Notes under the pieces: model-generated
Databases searched by the model: none
What the model was told of the DNA's origin: nothing
The model's input: the letters and a program-made list of their open reading frames with translations, nothing else
Assembly (NCBI RefSeq): GCF_018141405.1
Contig: NZ_CP058648.1
Location: 3,177,001-3,241,000, forward strand
Source of the DNA: Serpentinicella alkaliphila
GTDB lineage: Bacteria; Bacillota; Clostridia; Peptostreptococcales; Natronincolaceae
Reading direction: 5' to 3'
Length of the DNA: 64,000 nt
Position numbers and translations under genes: made by a program
Shown here: piece by piece, positions 35,840-45,292 of the stretch
Position numbering within the stretch: the first letter of the stretch is position 1
Layout: every line of letters starts with the position of its first letter

Positions 35840-36859
35840 TTATTTCATATTAGCTCTAACCGTATCATAAAGTCCTGGGGACCATATAGCTGTGAACTCT
35901 GGAAGAGAGTAGAACGCCTTTGATACTTCCTGAAACTCTGATAAATCTATTTCTATAACTTCAACACCTTCAGCTTTAAATTTAGCTAAAGTATCTTCTT
36001 TAATTTTGTCTTGAAGGTTATTGTTAAATATACCAGCTTCTGTACCCGTTTCCATTAAAATTTGTTGTTGCTCAGCAGTTAAAGATTCAAAGAAAGTAAC
36101 TCCACCAATCCAAGTAGTAAAGTTCTTAACATGAGCTGTTAATGTTAAATATTTAGCAACCTCATGAAATTTACCGTTATAAAGAACTGGTAGTGGATTT
36201 TCTAGGCCGTCAATCGTGCCTTGTTGTAAAGATGTATAAACTTCTCCCAATGCCATAGGTGTAGGTGTTGCTCCTAAAACTTCAAAACCTTTTACTTGAA
36301 TTGTATTGTTAGGAACACGGATTTTCATCCCTTTCACATCTGCTACAGTTTTTACAGGTTTTGTTGTAAGAAGATGACGATCCCCATACATCCAATTAGA
36401 AGCCAATAGTTTTAAACCCTTTTCCTCAAGTTTATCACTTTGCTCTTGCCACCAGTCACTCTCTGTTAATTTCCAGCATTGATCCCAGTTGTCAAATATA
36501 TATGGTCCAAATACTATACCGAAATCTGGAACACCACGATCTGCATAAAATGCCCCATCAGCCAATGTAATAACTGAATCACCAGCTAGCATTTGGTCAA
36601 TTAAATCATTTTTAGACCCTAACTGACTAGAAGGAAATAATTCAACCTTCATACTTCCATTACTTCTTTCTTCAATAAGTCTTTTCCATTCAATCGCAGT
36701 AACGTCAATTGGTTCACCAGGGTTATTCTCATAGGCTATCTGAATCACCACTGGTTTAACTTCCGCTGGATTTGGTGCAGCTACTTCTTTTCGGCCACAT
36801 CCAATTAGTAGAGTTAAAATCATTAGTGATACCAATAAAATAGAAATCGTTTTCTTCAC
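35840..36859 (-). CDS. TRAP transporter solute-binding lipoprotein (DctP-like)
   Basis: A 339-residue extracytoplasmic receptor. The lipobox is in ILTLLIGCGRKE, with cysteine near residue 21. DctP family motifs are present: GSKNDLIDQMLAG, KGMKIRVPNN with the ligand-binding arginine, and GEVYTSLQQGTIDGLENPL. The start is a GTG after AAAGGAGGAG. It is the first gene of the hexonate operon as it now stands; a truncated SDR gene lies 70 nt upstream, so the original operon may have begun further upstream. Confidence 0.93.
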   Translation of the reverse strand: MKKTISILLVSLMILTLLIGCGRKEVAAPNPAEVKPVVIQIAYENNPGEPIDVTAIEWKRLIEERSNGSMKVELFPSSQLGSKNDLIDQMLAGDSVITLADGAFYADRGVPDFGIVFGPYIFDNWDQCWKLTESDWWQEQSDKLEEKGLKLLASNWMYGDRHLLTTKPVKTVADVKGMKIRVPNNTIQVKGFEVLGATPTPMALGEVYTSLQQGTIDGLENPLPVLYNGKFHEVAKYLTLTAHVKNFTTWIGGVTFFESLTAEQQQILMETGTEAGIFNNNLQDKIKEDTLAKFKAEGVEVIEIDLSEFQEVSKAFYSLPEFTAIWSPGLYDTVRANMK

Positions 36860-36885
36860 TTTATTCTCCTCCTTTTTTATATTTC

Positions 36886-36905
36886 AAATGTGCATCAGCA
36901 CATTT
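36886..36905. promoter_or_regulatory. Inverted repeat upstream of dctP, candidate GntR operator
   Basis: AAATGTGC and GCACATTT are perfect arms around ATCA, 27 nt upstream of the dctP start. It could be an operator of the GntR regulator or a leader hairpin. Confidence 0.4.
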
Positions 36906-36926
36906 AAAAATGTCCCTAATTATAAC

Positions 36927-37253
36927 TTAAAAACCTATCAATGCGCCGCCATCAACAATTAAAGATGTAACTATTTACAAAGTTAGCCGCTTTAGAAACG
37001 ACATACATAACTACCCTTCCTATATCTTCTGGAGAACCAAAGGCTCTCATGGGCGTCCTACTAAGAATTTTTTTCTTTCATCATCACACTCTATTGCCTT
37101 TTGCATTGGTGTATCCGTCCATATGGAAGTAACTGATTTAACACGAATTCTTTCAGCCAAGACTTCAGTAGCCAAAATTTGAACCATCTCATGCATAGCT
37201 GACTTAAAAGCGGGATAGCCAGTTACATAAGGTACCCCTAGAGGTACCTTCAT
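36927..37253 (-). pseudogene. Remnant of a short-chain dehydrogenase (SDR)
   Basis: The C-terminal half of an SDR is readable: VPYVTGYPAFKSAMHEMVQILATEVLAERIRVKSVT retains the Y-x-x-x-K catalytic pattern in altered context, followed by [13 protein letters not shown]. After a frameshift near 36960 the typical ending [13 protein letters not shown] appears in another frame and stops at 36927. The N-terminal Rossmann half is missing. It lies directly upstream of dctP on the same strand and probably was part of that operon before decay. Confidence 0.8.
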
Positions 37254-37574
37254 AGATATAAACTTTCTTATGTAATTTCGTATAAGGAATTAGCGCACTC
37301 CACGCTCACTTTAGCCTTTATTCCATTAGTAGCTCTAGATATTTTTTTAATATTTTTTCTTTGGTGGGATCAATTCATATGTATTTTAAAGATTGAGCAA
37401 GGCACGACAACAGCCTTGTCCCTAATATTAAGATATTGAGATGTTAAAAATCATTATGCACTAACAATTTTTCCGGTGATTACATGACTTAAGAGCCATG
37501 GTAAGGTCCTAGAGGTAGGGTCCAAATATGCAGAAAATTTATAGACTCTCTGATATATCACAGATATATTACAG
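37254..37574. other. Gene-free stretch between SDR remnant and IS element
   Basis: About 320 bp with no supported frame. It may hold further decayed 5' sequence of the SDR gene; no motif convinced me. The last five bases (TACAG) form the left copy of the IS target duplication. Confidence 0.4.
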
Positions 37575-39261
37575 ACATGAGTTATGCAGTTCGTGTAAAT
37601 AAATGTAAATAAGACTGATGTATCGTATATTATAATATACTAAAAAATATTTTTGTTTTATATGTCTTGAAATAGCAAAAAAGACTTGACTTTTTAAACC
37701 CGCCCCAATAATCAAAGTGAATGGTATTAATAGCCATTACTCTTGATGAATGGGTGATAAATATGACTCTTGGGAAACCGAAATATAGAAATTTACAACA
37801 AGGAAATGGGGGCGGAACGCCAGTTTTAAAAGCAATTTGGGATAAATTTGATTTTTCACTTCTGCTTACGCAATCGGGTATTGTAAAACGTAATGGTGTA
37901 CCCACTTGGCTTATTGCTTTTGCTTATGTGGTAGGACTTATTGCTAATAAAAATTCTGTCTCACGTATTTCTGATTATGCTACTAAGGATAGCTTATTAC
38001 AACCGATGTTTCGGAATCTTAAAATGGCTCAATATACCTTTAGCCGCTTTTTTACAACTGATTATAATTGGGGTTTATTTAGTTTTAAAAGAGTACAAAG
38101 ACTACAACAAGAAGAAGAAACTGCATTTACTGAAGGAGATGTTATTGTACTTGATGATACAAAGGTGGCTCATGCCCATGGAAAGAAAATCCCTTTCCTT
38201 TGTTGGTTATATGATAGCTCCATTAAAATAAATATCTGGTGTATGAATATAGTTGCTACAACTGTTGTATTAAAGAACGGACTTAAATATCCATTGTTTT
38301 GGCGTATTTGGCGTAAGGTAGAAAATAGCGATGAAAAACAGACAAAAATAGATCTTTCAAAAGAAATGCTAATGGATATTCGCCGGATTTACACAGGGGT
38401 ACTATGGGTTGCCATGGACCGCCGGTTTTTATGCAAAGACTTTTTAATTGGCTCACAGATCATCAATATGATTGGGTTACTAAGGCAAAACGTAATACAA
38501 ACACTTTATCGAAAAGAAATTGAGAATATTACAGGCCGAGAACGCTTTATCCCTGTAAAGCCTTCAATGCTTATTAAAGAAGTTTTTTCAAACTTCTTAT
38601 TAGTGGTGCTAAAGATAAAGTAAGTGCTATATCCATACCTAATATTTATATCAAGTTACCCTACCGTTTAGTTGGAAAGCAGGGTAAAGTAGTAACTAAG
38701 TATCGTTATACGCCTATTGCAAAAGCAGTTGTAGCTACAAGACTCAAAGAAGATACTGAAATGATGAAGGATGAATTTGAGAAAAACAAAGAGGTTGCGC
38801 TACATATCGTGGGGCTTACCTTTTGATTAGTAATAGGGTCGATAATCCTGAAGAAGCTTTAGATGCATATATTAAGCGTTGGAGCATTGAGGTTTTTTTT
38901 AGAACTGCAAAACAAGAACTGGGGTTGAATTCTTGCCACTCAACGTCGGAAAGTCATCATTACGCCCATATTGAGCTCATTTTTACAGCAGAAACTTTAC
39001 TTGTCTATGCAAGATGGGAACTCAATAATAAAGGCGCTGAAGAAGGCTTCACCCACGGCGAAATGGTCCGAAACTTTTTCAACGCCACATACCGTATCGT
39101 TATAAAAGCACAGCAATGCTTTCAAACTATACAAGTACATTTTGACACAGAAGTTAGGCAATTTGCAAGACTTATTGATAAATTTTGGCCGAAGAATTTA
39201 TTGTTAGGTTGGTTTACTGTGCAAAATTCCCAGTATATGGAGTCAATTGCATAACTCATGT
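37575..39261 (+). mobile_element. Decayed IS4-superfamily insertion sequence, 1687 bp
   Basis: The element is bounded by 17-bp terminal inverted repeats (ACATGAGTTATGCARTT, one mismatch) at 37575-37591 and 39245-39261. Directly outside them TACAG occurs on both sides (37570-37574 and 39262-39266), a 5-bp target duplication, or 7 bp if the repeat is taken one base shorter. It contains one transposase gene broken by frameshifts. Confidence 0.85.
37763..39254 (+). pseudogene. Broken DDE transposase of the IS4-superfamily element
   Basis: Three reading frames are needed to read the protein. The first (37763 to about 38600) holds the first catalytic Asp in VIVLDDTKVAHAHGKKIPF and the second in LWVAMDRRFLCKDFLIG. 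The second frame runs to about 38795 (KLPYRLVGKQGKVVTKYRY). The third (from 38823) holds the C-terminal glutamate motif YIKRWSIEVFFRTAKQELGL. At least two frameshifts therefore inactivate it. The exact IS family is not settled. Confidence 0.85.
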
Positions 39262-39368
39262 TACAGATATAACTTTATATTATTTTACTAATTTTGTCAA
39301 TATATTCCTAAAATTAAAAACACCTCTCTTGTTTGTTATTATGTAGCTAAAGAAATATTGAACCTTAA

Positions 39369-39396
39369 TTGACAGCACATGTGAAAACGTTATTTT
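39369..39396 (+). promoter_or_regulatory. Candidate lytS promoter
   Basis: TTGACA is followed after 16 nt by TATTTT, about 100 nt upstream of lytS. The -35 is perfect, the -10 weaker. A cre-like sequence sits across the spacer and -10. Confidence 0.5.
39382..39395 (+). promoter_or_regulatory. Catabolite-responsive element (cre) for CcpA
   Basis: TGAAAACGTTATTT matches the cre consensus TGWAARCGYTWNCW at 13 of 14 positions and overlaps the candidate lytS promoter. Binding by CcpA would repress lytS-lytR in the presence of preferred sugars. Confidence 0.6.
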
Positions 39397-39497
39397 TACT
39401 TTAATTAAGAGTATAAAAAAATCATAATATTAGGTAACATAATTCTAGATTTTAACTGGATTATTATGGTAATATTTAATAGAAAGAAGGTGATTGT

Positions 39498-40921
39498 ATG
39501 GTTATCTTAGGTATAATGATGTCTATGATAAATAAATTAGGCATTATAATAATTTTGGCAGTAATAATTTCTAAGATTGGCATATTTAAGAAGATTATCA
39601 CAAAAAAAGATGTGACAATCGCTGATAAGATTATATTATCAATTGTATTTGGGGCCATAGGAATCATGGGCACTTATTCTAGTGTTCCTGTTAATGGAGC
39701 TCTTGCTAATACACGTATAGTGGGAGTGATGGTTGGTGCTTTATTAGGGGGTCCAATAGTAGGCTTGTTAGCAGGATTAATAGCAGGAGGACATCGATTT
39801 CTCATTGACATTAGGGGTTTTACAGCTTTAGCCTGTGGAATTTCCACCGTTGTAGAAGGTTTAATTGGTGGATATGCTTATTACTACATAATAAATAAAA
39901 GAAATAAATGGTATTATGCATTTTACTTTGGAATTTTTGCTGAGATTGTTCAGATGTTGATTATACTAATTATTGCAAGACCCTTTGCAAGTGCTTTAGC
40001 ACTTGTAAAAATAATACTATTTCCAATGGTAATCGTAAACTCCTTAGGAATCGCAATTTTTATAGGGATAATAGAGAATATCTATTTAGAACAGGAAAAA
40101 ATTGCTGCTAGTCAGGCTGAAAAAGCCTTAAAAATTGCTAATTTGACCCTGCCATTTTTGAGGAAAGGTTTAAACTTCCAAGTAGCCCAGATGGTTGTAG
40201 ATATAATATATAATATTGTCGATGTAGCAGCTGTGGCAATAACCGATACTCATCAAATACTAGCTCATAAGGGCTTAGGAGAAGATCATCACCTGAGTGG
40301 AAGCAATATTTTGACACAGGTAACTCGTTCAGTAATCGACAGTAGACACTATAAAATTATATCTAAAAAGAAGGGCATAGATTGTGATGTTAAAAGCTGT
40401 CAATTGAAGTCTGCGATCGTTGTACCATTAAAGCAACAAGATATTGTAGTTGGAACTTTAAAATTATATAGACAAGAAGAAAACAGCATAACTTCTTTGG
40501 ATGTGGAACTAGCTTTGGGTCTTGCACAATTATTTTCTACTCAATTGGAGCTTAGTAGACTTGATTATCAAGAAAAACTGTTGGTAGAATCAGAGTTAAA
40601 AAACCTTCAAGCCCAAATAAATCCGCATTTTCTTTTTAATGCTATTAACACTATTGTATCCTTTATCCAAATAGACAGTTCTAAAGCAAAAGCTCTTTTA
40701 ATCTCTCTAGCAGATTTGTTTAGAAAGAGTCTTAAGAATCGTCAAGAACTGGTAGATTTAACAACAGAATTAGAACATATTGCCTCTTACCTAGAAATAG
40801 AGAGAGCAAGATTCGGAGATAAACTAAAAGTAAACTATCAGCTAGAGGAAGGACTAAACTGTCAGTTGCCACCCCTTATCCTTCAGCCAATAGTTGAAAA
40901 TGCAGTAATTCACGGAATTTT
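39498..40921 (+). pseudogene. LytS/BtsS-type sensor histidine kinase, 5' part, split by an IS3 element
   Basis: The N-terminal part has six or so membrane helices of the LytS 5TM type (residues 1-200, including VNGALANTRIVGVMVGALLGG). A GAF domain follows near 220-355 and then the His-kinase core with the phosphoacceptor in QINPHFLFNAINTIVSFI. The first asparagine-box segment reads ILQPIVENAVIHGI. There the coding sequence is interrupted by the IS at 40922. The remainder of the ATP-binding domain resumes at 42289. The protein as made would lack the G boxes and is presumably inactive. It belongs with lytR and cstA, the usual pyruvate-sensing arrangement. Confidence 0.88.
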
Positions 40922-40991
40922 TGGTACTATGTCAAGAAAAAGTACAAGTTAAATTAGGATTTTCTTAATATTTTCATCATTCAACATTATG

Positions 40992-41939
40992 TCAACTCGC
41001 TTCTTGGTATAATTTGCTTAGCTCCTTGTTATATTCAGCTTCATACTGATTTGGAGATAAATATCCACAATGGCTATGTATTCTTACTGTATTATAAAAT
41101 GCTTCTATATAGTTAAAAACCAATCGATATGCATGATTATAATCTAATATCTTGAATCTATTTATCCACTCTCTTTTAATTAATGCATGGAATGATTCTA
41201 TACATGCATTATCCCATGGATTAGCTTTCCTAGAATAACTATTTATAAATTTTTCTGTAGATTTTTGATATCTTTGTACATGTATATTGCACCCCGCGAT
41301 CTGAATGCATAACTAATGGTTTACTTATATTCCGTGATGCCTTGGCTTTATTAATTGCTTCTATTACCCATTTTGCTTCTAGGGTAGTACTAAGCACCCA
41401 AGATATTATTTTTCTTGAATACAGGTCCATTATACTAGTTAAATATACAAACCCTTCATAGGTCCAAATATATGTAATATCAGAACACCATACTGCGTTT
41501 GGTTCGGATGGGTTAAATTCCTTATTCAATATATTAGTAAGTTCCTCACTAAAATTCGAATCTATTGTTGTAACCGTATAAGGCTTTACATATTGGGCTT
41601 TTATTCCCATTTCTCTCATATAATTACCTACTGTTTTTTCTGATATGGTTTCTCCATTTTGTTGTAATCGCCGTGTGTTATTTTAGGAGCTCCATAGTTC
41701 TGATAAGACTCATCATGTATTTGCTTAATTTGAACCTTTATATATTCTTTTCTTTTATTCATATCAGAAGGAACCCTTCTCTTAAAGGAATTATAACCAC
41801 TCCTAGAAACGCCTAGTATTTTAAGCACTCCGCTAACATTAAGCCGGCGTTTTCCCTCTTCATTTAATTCATCTTCCTTTTGGGATGTTTCTATAAAGAG
41901 AGCCTCTGTTAGTTTCCCAGAATGCTGATTGCCTTTTTT
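40992..41939 (-). pseudogene. IS3-family orfB transposase, frameshifted
   Basis: OrfB normally arises by -1 frameshifting at AAAAAAG (41939-41933). The readable product contains VSRSGYNSFKRR, the DDE catalytic core (SEPNAVWCSDITYIWTYEGFVYL, MDLYSRKIISW, MHSDRGVQYT) and NPWDNACIESFHALIKREW. Two frameshifts break it, near 41685 and near 41276. The C-terminus ends at 40992. The element can therefore not move by itself. Confidence 0.87.
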
Positions 41940-42196
41940 AGTATTTCTAATGCATCCTGCGCATCTCTTAACTCTTTACGTAGTCTTGCATTTTCTTTAG
42001 CTTCATCACTTTGGTAATTACCAGATCCTCTCGTAGGCACCTCACCATTATTTGACTTTGATTCTTTTACCCAAGCTGATAATGCTGTTCTACTTACCCC
42101 CAAATTCTTTGCACAAACCATTAATCCTAAGTCTTTATGCTCTAAATAGTACCTAGCTGCATCCTCTTTAAATTCTTTTGTATACTGTTTACTCAT
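41909..42196 (-). CDS. IS3-family orfA (helix-turn-helix transposase subunit)
   Basis: A 95-residue DNA-binding subunit: MSKQYTKEFKEDAARYYLEHKDLG, then the helix-turn-helix NLGVSRTALSAWV, then a leucine-zipper-like tail RLRKELRDAQDALEILKKAISIL. I start it at the ATG at 42196, which has GGAGG 7 nt upstream. It appears intact, unlike orfB. The A6G frameshift site lies in its last codons. Confidence 0.87.
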   Translation of the reverse strand: MSKQYTKEFKEDAARYYLEHKDLGLMVCAKNLGVSRTALSAWVKESKSNNGEVPTRGSGNYQSDEAKENARLRKELRDAQDALEILKKAISILGN

Positions 42197-42288
42197 GTCT
42201 ATTCCTCCATCTTTCACTAATTTCATTATAACTTTATTTTTGGAATTTTCCACTTTCAACTTGTACTATTTATATTCTAGCACCATTT

Positions 42289-42553
42289 ACCTAAAACCAT
42301 TGGTGGCTCTATTACCATAAAATCTAAACAGAAATTGCAAGATATTATTTTGGAAGTCATTGATGATGGAGTGGGTATGGATTGGGAACCCTTAAATAGA
42401 CTGATGGACGAGAAAAACGATAACAAATCTATTGGTATTAAAAATGTGAATAAAAGATTAGTTAATCTTTACGGTGAGGACTATTGCTTAACTGTAGACA
42501 GTAAAATAAACGAAGGGACCTGTGTACAAATTAGAATTCCATTATATACTTAG
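42289..42553 (+). pseudogene. LytS/BtsS-type kinase, 3' part after the IS3 insertion
   Basis: This is the missing ATP-binding end of the kinase: TIGGSITIKSK, VIDDGVGMD (G1 box), SIGIKNVNKRLVNLYG (G2 region) and GTCVQIRIPLY. The stop is 11 nt before lytR. It has no start of its own for a full protein; a short in-frame start (42335) would give a fragment only. Confidence 0.87.
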
Positions 42554-42564
42554 GGGGTGGTAGT

Positions 42565-43335
42565 ATGCCTTATCAAGTAGTGATTGTTGATGACGAAATG
42601 CCAGCAAGAATGAATATTTTAAACTTAATTTCACAACACGATGATTTTGTAGTTGTCGGTGAGGCTTCAAGTGGTACAGAAGCAGTTAAGTTATGCGAAA
42701 AAGCTATGCCAGATATTGTTTTTTTAGATATACAATTACAGGACATGACTGGTTTAGATGTTGCTGCTATGTTAATCAAGCTACCATCACATCCAAAAAT
42801 TGTTTTTGTAACAGCCTTTAATGAGTACGCAATAAAAGCCTTTGAATTCTCTGTAGTAGATTATTTACTGAAGCCTATAGATGAAAAAAGATTTATAATG
42901 ACCATAAACAAACTTAGGAGAGAGGTAAAATACTCAAGTCAGACTACTATAGATGCAGTTCACATCCTCATAAAAAAACATTTACAACTAGAGCATTCCA
43001 AACAAAAGATTTCCTTAGAAAAGGACGGAAAGCTTTTTGTATTGTCCCCTAGGGATATTATATATATTGAAACAAGTAATCGAAATACAAAAGTAATTAG
43101 CAGCAGAGGTGACTTTATTTCATCTTTGTCTATATCAGACTGGGACGAGAGATTGCAGGAGCATGGCTTTTTTCGACCCCATCGAAGTTTTTTAATCAAT
43201 TTAGACGAAATAGATGAGATCATACTATGGTTTCACAATAGCCTACAAATAAAAATGCGAGGACATAAAAATAATATTCCTATAAGCCGAAATAAACTTA
43301 AGGAGTTTAAAGAAAAGGTAGGATTAGAAAACTAA
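42565..43335 (+). CDS. LytTR-family response regulator (LytR/BtsR-like)
   Basis: A 256-residue regulator. The receiver domain shows VIVDDEMPARMN, the phosphoacceptor Asp in PDIVFLDIQLQDMTG, and the KPID motif near residue 102. The LytTR DNA-binding domain runs from about 140 (FVLSPRDIIYIETSNRNTKVIS, then FFRPHRSFLINLDEI). It is intact while its kinase partner is split by an IS. It lies just upstream of cstA, matching E. coli BtsSR-BtsT. GGGGGTGG precedes the ATG. Confidence 0.92.
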   Translation: MPYQVVIVDDEMPARMNILNLISQHDDFVVVGEASSGTEAVKLCEKAMPDIVFLDIQLQDMTGLDVAAMLIKLPSHPKIVFVTAFNEYAIKAFEFSVVDYLLKPIDEKRFIMTINKLRREVKYSSQTTIDAVHILIKKHLQLEHSKQKISLEKDGKLFVLSPRDIIYIETSNRNTKVISSRGDFISSLSISDWDERLQEHGFFRPHRSFLINLDEIDEIILWFHNSLQIKMRGHKNNIPISRNKLKEFKEKVGLEN

Positions 43336-43355
43336 AATCATATTATTCAATATAT

Positions 43356-43384
43356 TTGACATTTTAAACATAATAAAATACATT
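43356..43384 (+). promoter_or_regulatory. Candidate cstA promoter
   Basis: TTGACA is followed after 17 nt by TACATT, about 110 nt upstream of the cstA start. The -10 is weak, as expected for an activated promoter. Confidence 0.4.
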
Positions 43385-43393
43385 TTGTGCAGA

Positions 43394-43411
43394 TATGTAA
43401 ATATTTACATA
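43394..43411. repeat. Perfect 18-bp palindrome in the cstA leader
   Basis: TATGTAAATATTTACATA is its own reverse complement. It lies between the candidate promoter and the cstA start and may be an operator. Confidence 0.6.
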
Positions 43412-43433
43412 ATTTACTTATATAATATTCCTG

Positions 43434-43480
43434 AGTACTTACAATATTCAAGCATGATATCTCTAAGTGCTTACCAAATT
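43434..43480. promoter_or_regulatory. 15-bp direct repeat in the cstA leader
   Basis: AGTACTTACAATATT (43434) and AGTGCTTACCAAATT (43466) agree at 12 of 15 positions and start 32 bp apart, about three helical turns. LytTR regulators bind direct repeats, so these are candidate LytR sites, though the spacing is wider than usual. Confidence 0.4.
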
Positions 43481-43495
43481 ATGGGGGGTTAAGTT

Positions 43496-44926
43496 ATGGA
43501 ATTATTTTTATTGTCTGTTGTCGCTTTAATAGTTGGCTATGTTTTTTATGGAAGATTTGTGGATAAGTCTTTTGGAACAAAAGAAGAAAGACAAACTCCT
43601 GCATTATCCATGAAGGATGATGTTGACTATGTACCAATGCCTTGGTATAAAATTTTCTTAATCCAGTTTTTAAATATAGCTGGTTTAGGTCCGATTTTCG
43701 GGGCAGTAGCAGGTGCTTTGTGGGGACCAAAGGCTTTCCTTTGGATTGTTTTAGGAAGTATATTTGCTGGTGGAGTACATGACTATTTTTCAGGAATGCT
43801 TTCCATTAGAAATAATGGTGCTTCTGTATCAGAAATCGTTGGAATATATTTAGGAAATGGTGCAAAACAGTTCATGAGGGTTTTCTCAATTGTGTTATTA
43901 GTTCTTGTTGGGACGGTTTTTATGACAGGGCCAGCAAGACTTTTGGGGAATCTAAACTTTTTAGGAATACAAAATTACCAAGTTTGGCTAGGAATTATAT
44001 TAGTTTACTATTTCCTTGCTACCATCCTTCCAGTGGATAAAGTAATTGGTAAAATATATCCTATTTTTGGGGCAGTTCTTTTGATAATGGCCGTTGGTAT
44101 CGGCAGTATGCTAGTTATTAGAGGATATCAAATCCCGGCGCTTGGATTAGAAAATATTCATCCTAGAAATTTACCTATATGGCCCTTGATGTTCATAACC
44201 ATTGCATGTGGTGCAATCAGTGGATTCCATGCAACACAATCACCTCTTATGGCAAGATGTGTTGAAAATGAAAGATATGGTCGAAAGATTTTTTATGGTT
44301 CTATGATTGCCGAAGGAGTAATCGCCTTAATTTGGGCAGCAGCAGCCATGAGCTTTTATAACGGTACTGAGGGCTTAGCAGTAGCAAGTTCTGCAGGAGG
44401 TCCCGGAGCAGTAGTATATGAAATATCAATTGCTTTACTAGGAGGATTTGGTGGTCTACTAGCGATGCTTGGAGTAATCGTCTGCCCAATTACTTCTGGT
44501 GATACAGCATTTAGAAGTGCCCGATTAGTAATTGCAGATTTCATGAAGTCAAATCAAACACCTATATCAAAGAGATTATTATTAGCTATTCCTTTATTCG
44601 TAGTGGGCTTTAGTTTAAGCTTAATTGATTTTAATATTATTTGGAGATATTTTGCATGGTCTAATCAAACTTTAGCAACAATCATGCTATGGGCAGCCGC
44701 AGCCTACTTAGGCTACAGTAAAAAAAATCACTGGATTGCAACAATACCAGCGACCTTTATGACTGGCGTAGTCACCACATATATTCTACAAGCCCCTGAA
44801 GGCTTCAAACTTTCGACCTCAATCTCATATCCTGTTGGGCTGGGAGCAGCAGCAATTGCTTTAGGAGTATTTATGTATAAAATAAAGAGCTACTCTGGAA
44901 ATAAACCTTTAGAAGCAGAAGCATAA
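43496..44926 (+). CDS. cstA: CstA-family transporter (pyruvate or peptide uptake)
   Basis: A 476-residue carbon-starvation protein A family transporter with many hydrophobic segments. Family segments include GPIFGAVAGALWGPKAFLWIVLGSIFAGGVHDYFSGMLSIRNNGASVSEI and ISGFHATQSPLMARCVENE. It is the short form, as in many Firmicutes. E. coli relatives BtsT and CstA carry pyruvate (CstA also peptides). The LytTR regulator upstream fits the BtsSR-BtsT arrangement, so pyruvate is favoured. GGGGGG lies before the ATG. A hairpin terminator follows. Confidence 0.9.
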   Translation: MELFLLSVVALIVGYVFYGRFVDKSFGTKEERQTPALSMKDDVDYVPMPWYKIFLIQFLNIAGLGPIFGAVAGALWGPKAFLWIVLGSIFAGGVHDYFSGMLSIRNNGASVSEIVGIYLGNGAKQFMRVFSIVLLVLVGTVFMTGPARLLGNLNFLGIQNYQVWLGIILVYYFLATILPVDKVIGKIYPIFGAVLLIMAVGIGSMLVIRGYQIPALGLENIHPRNLPIWPLMFITIACGAISGFHATQSPLMARCVENERYGRKIFYGSMIAEGVIALIWAAAAMSFYNGTEGLAVASSAGGPGAVVYEISIALLGGFGGLLAMLGVIVCPITSGDTAFRSARLVIADFMKSNQTPISKRLLLAIPLFVVGFSLSLIDFNIIWRYFAWSNQTLATIMLWAAAAYLGYSKKNHWIATIPATFMTGVVTTYILQAPEGFKLSTSISYPVGLGAAAIALGVFMYKIKSYSGNKPLEAEA

Positions 44927-45016
44927 AGGTAAGAACGTCAGCAAAAGTTATTGCAAAAAAGTTAGATTATCTATTAAGAAGTATTGAATTAAACTTAAAA
45001 CCTATAAAAAAACACT

Positions 45017-45046
45017 AATGCGGTAGCTTTGATGTGCTACCGCATT
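45017..45046 (+). terminator. Terminator after cstA
   Basis: AATGCGGTAGC / GCTACCGCATT, an 11-bp perfect stem with an 8-nt loop, followed by CTTAATTTT, about 90 nt after the cstA stop. Confidence 0.85.
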
Positions 45047-45292
45047 CTTAATTTTAAGTATCCATCGCACTTTTCTGTTGCTCAATTTGTTATTGCTACA
45101 TTGTAATACTCAACTCTATAAAAAATATAGCCTAATTAAATAGATTTAAACATATATCCCTAACATAAAAAGAATTACCATTCAGTAGGTGTACTCTGCA
45201 TTATCTGTTGGAGGCGATGTATATCATAGCCCAACAGAATATGGTTTCTTTAGTATAACAATCTTCAGGATACAATTTATACTTATTACTTC

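Larger units (their letters stand above)
40922..42285 (-). mobile_element. IS3-family insertion sequence inside lytS, 1364 bp
   Basis: The two ends begin TGGTACTA and TGGTGCTA, followed in both by AGTACAAGTT, so they are imperfect inverted repeats starting with TG as usual for IS3. A 3-bp TTT duplication flanks it (40919-40921, 42286-42288). Removing the element and one TTT restores the frame HGILPKTIGG of the kinase. It carries orfA and a frameshifted orfB with an A6G slippery site between them. Confidence 0.9.

Noticed and set aside
43494-44544. Minus-strand frames opposite cstA
   Set aside because: They are shadows of the well-supported transporter gene, with low-complexity translations.
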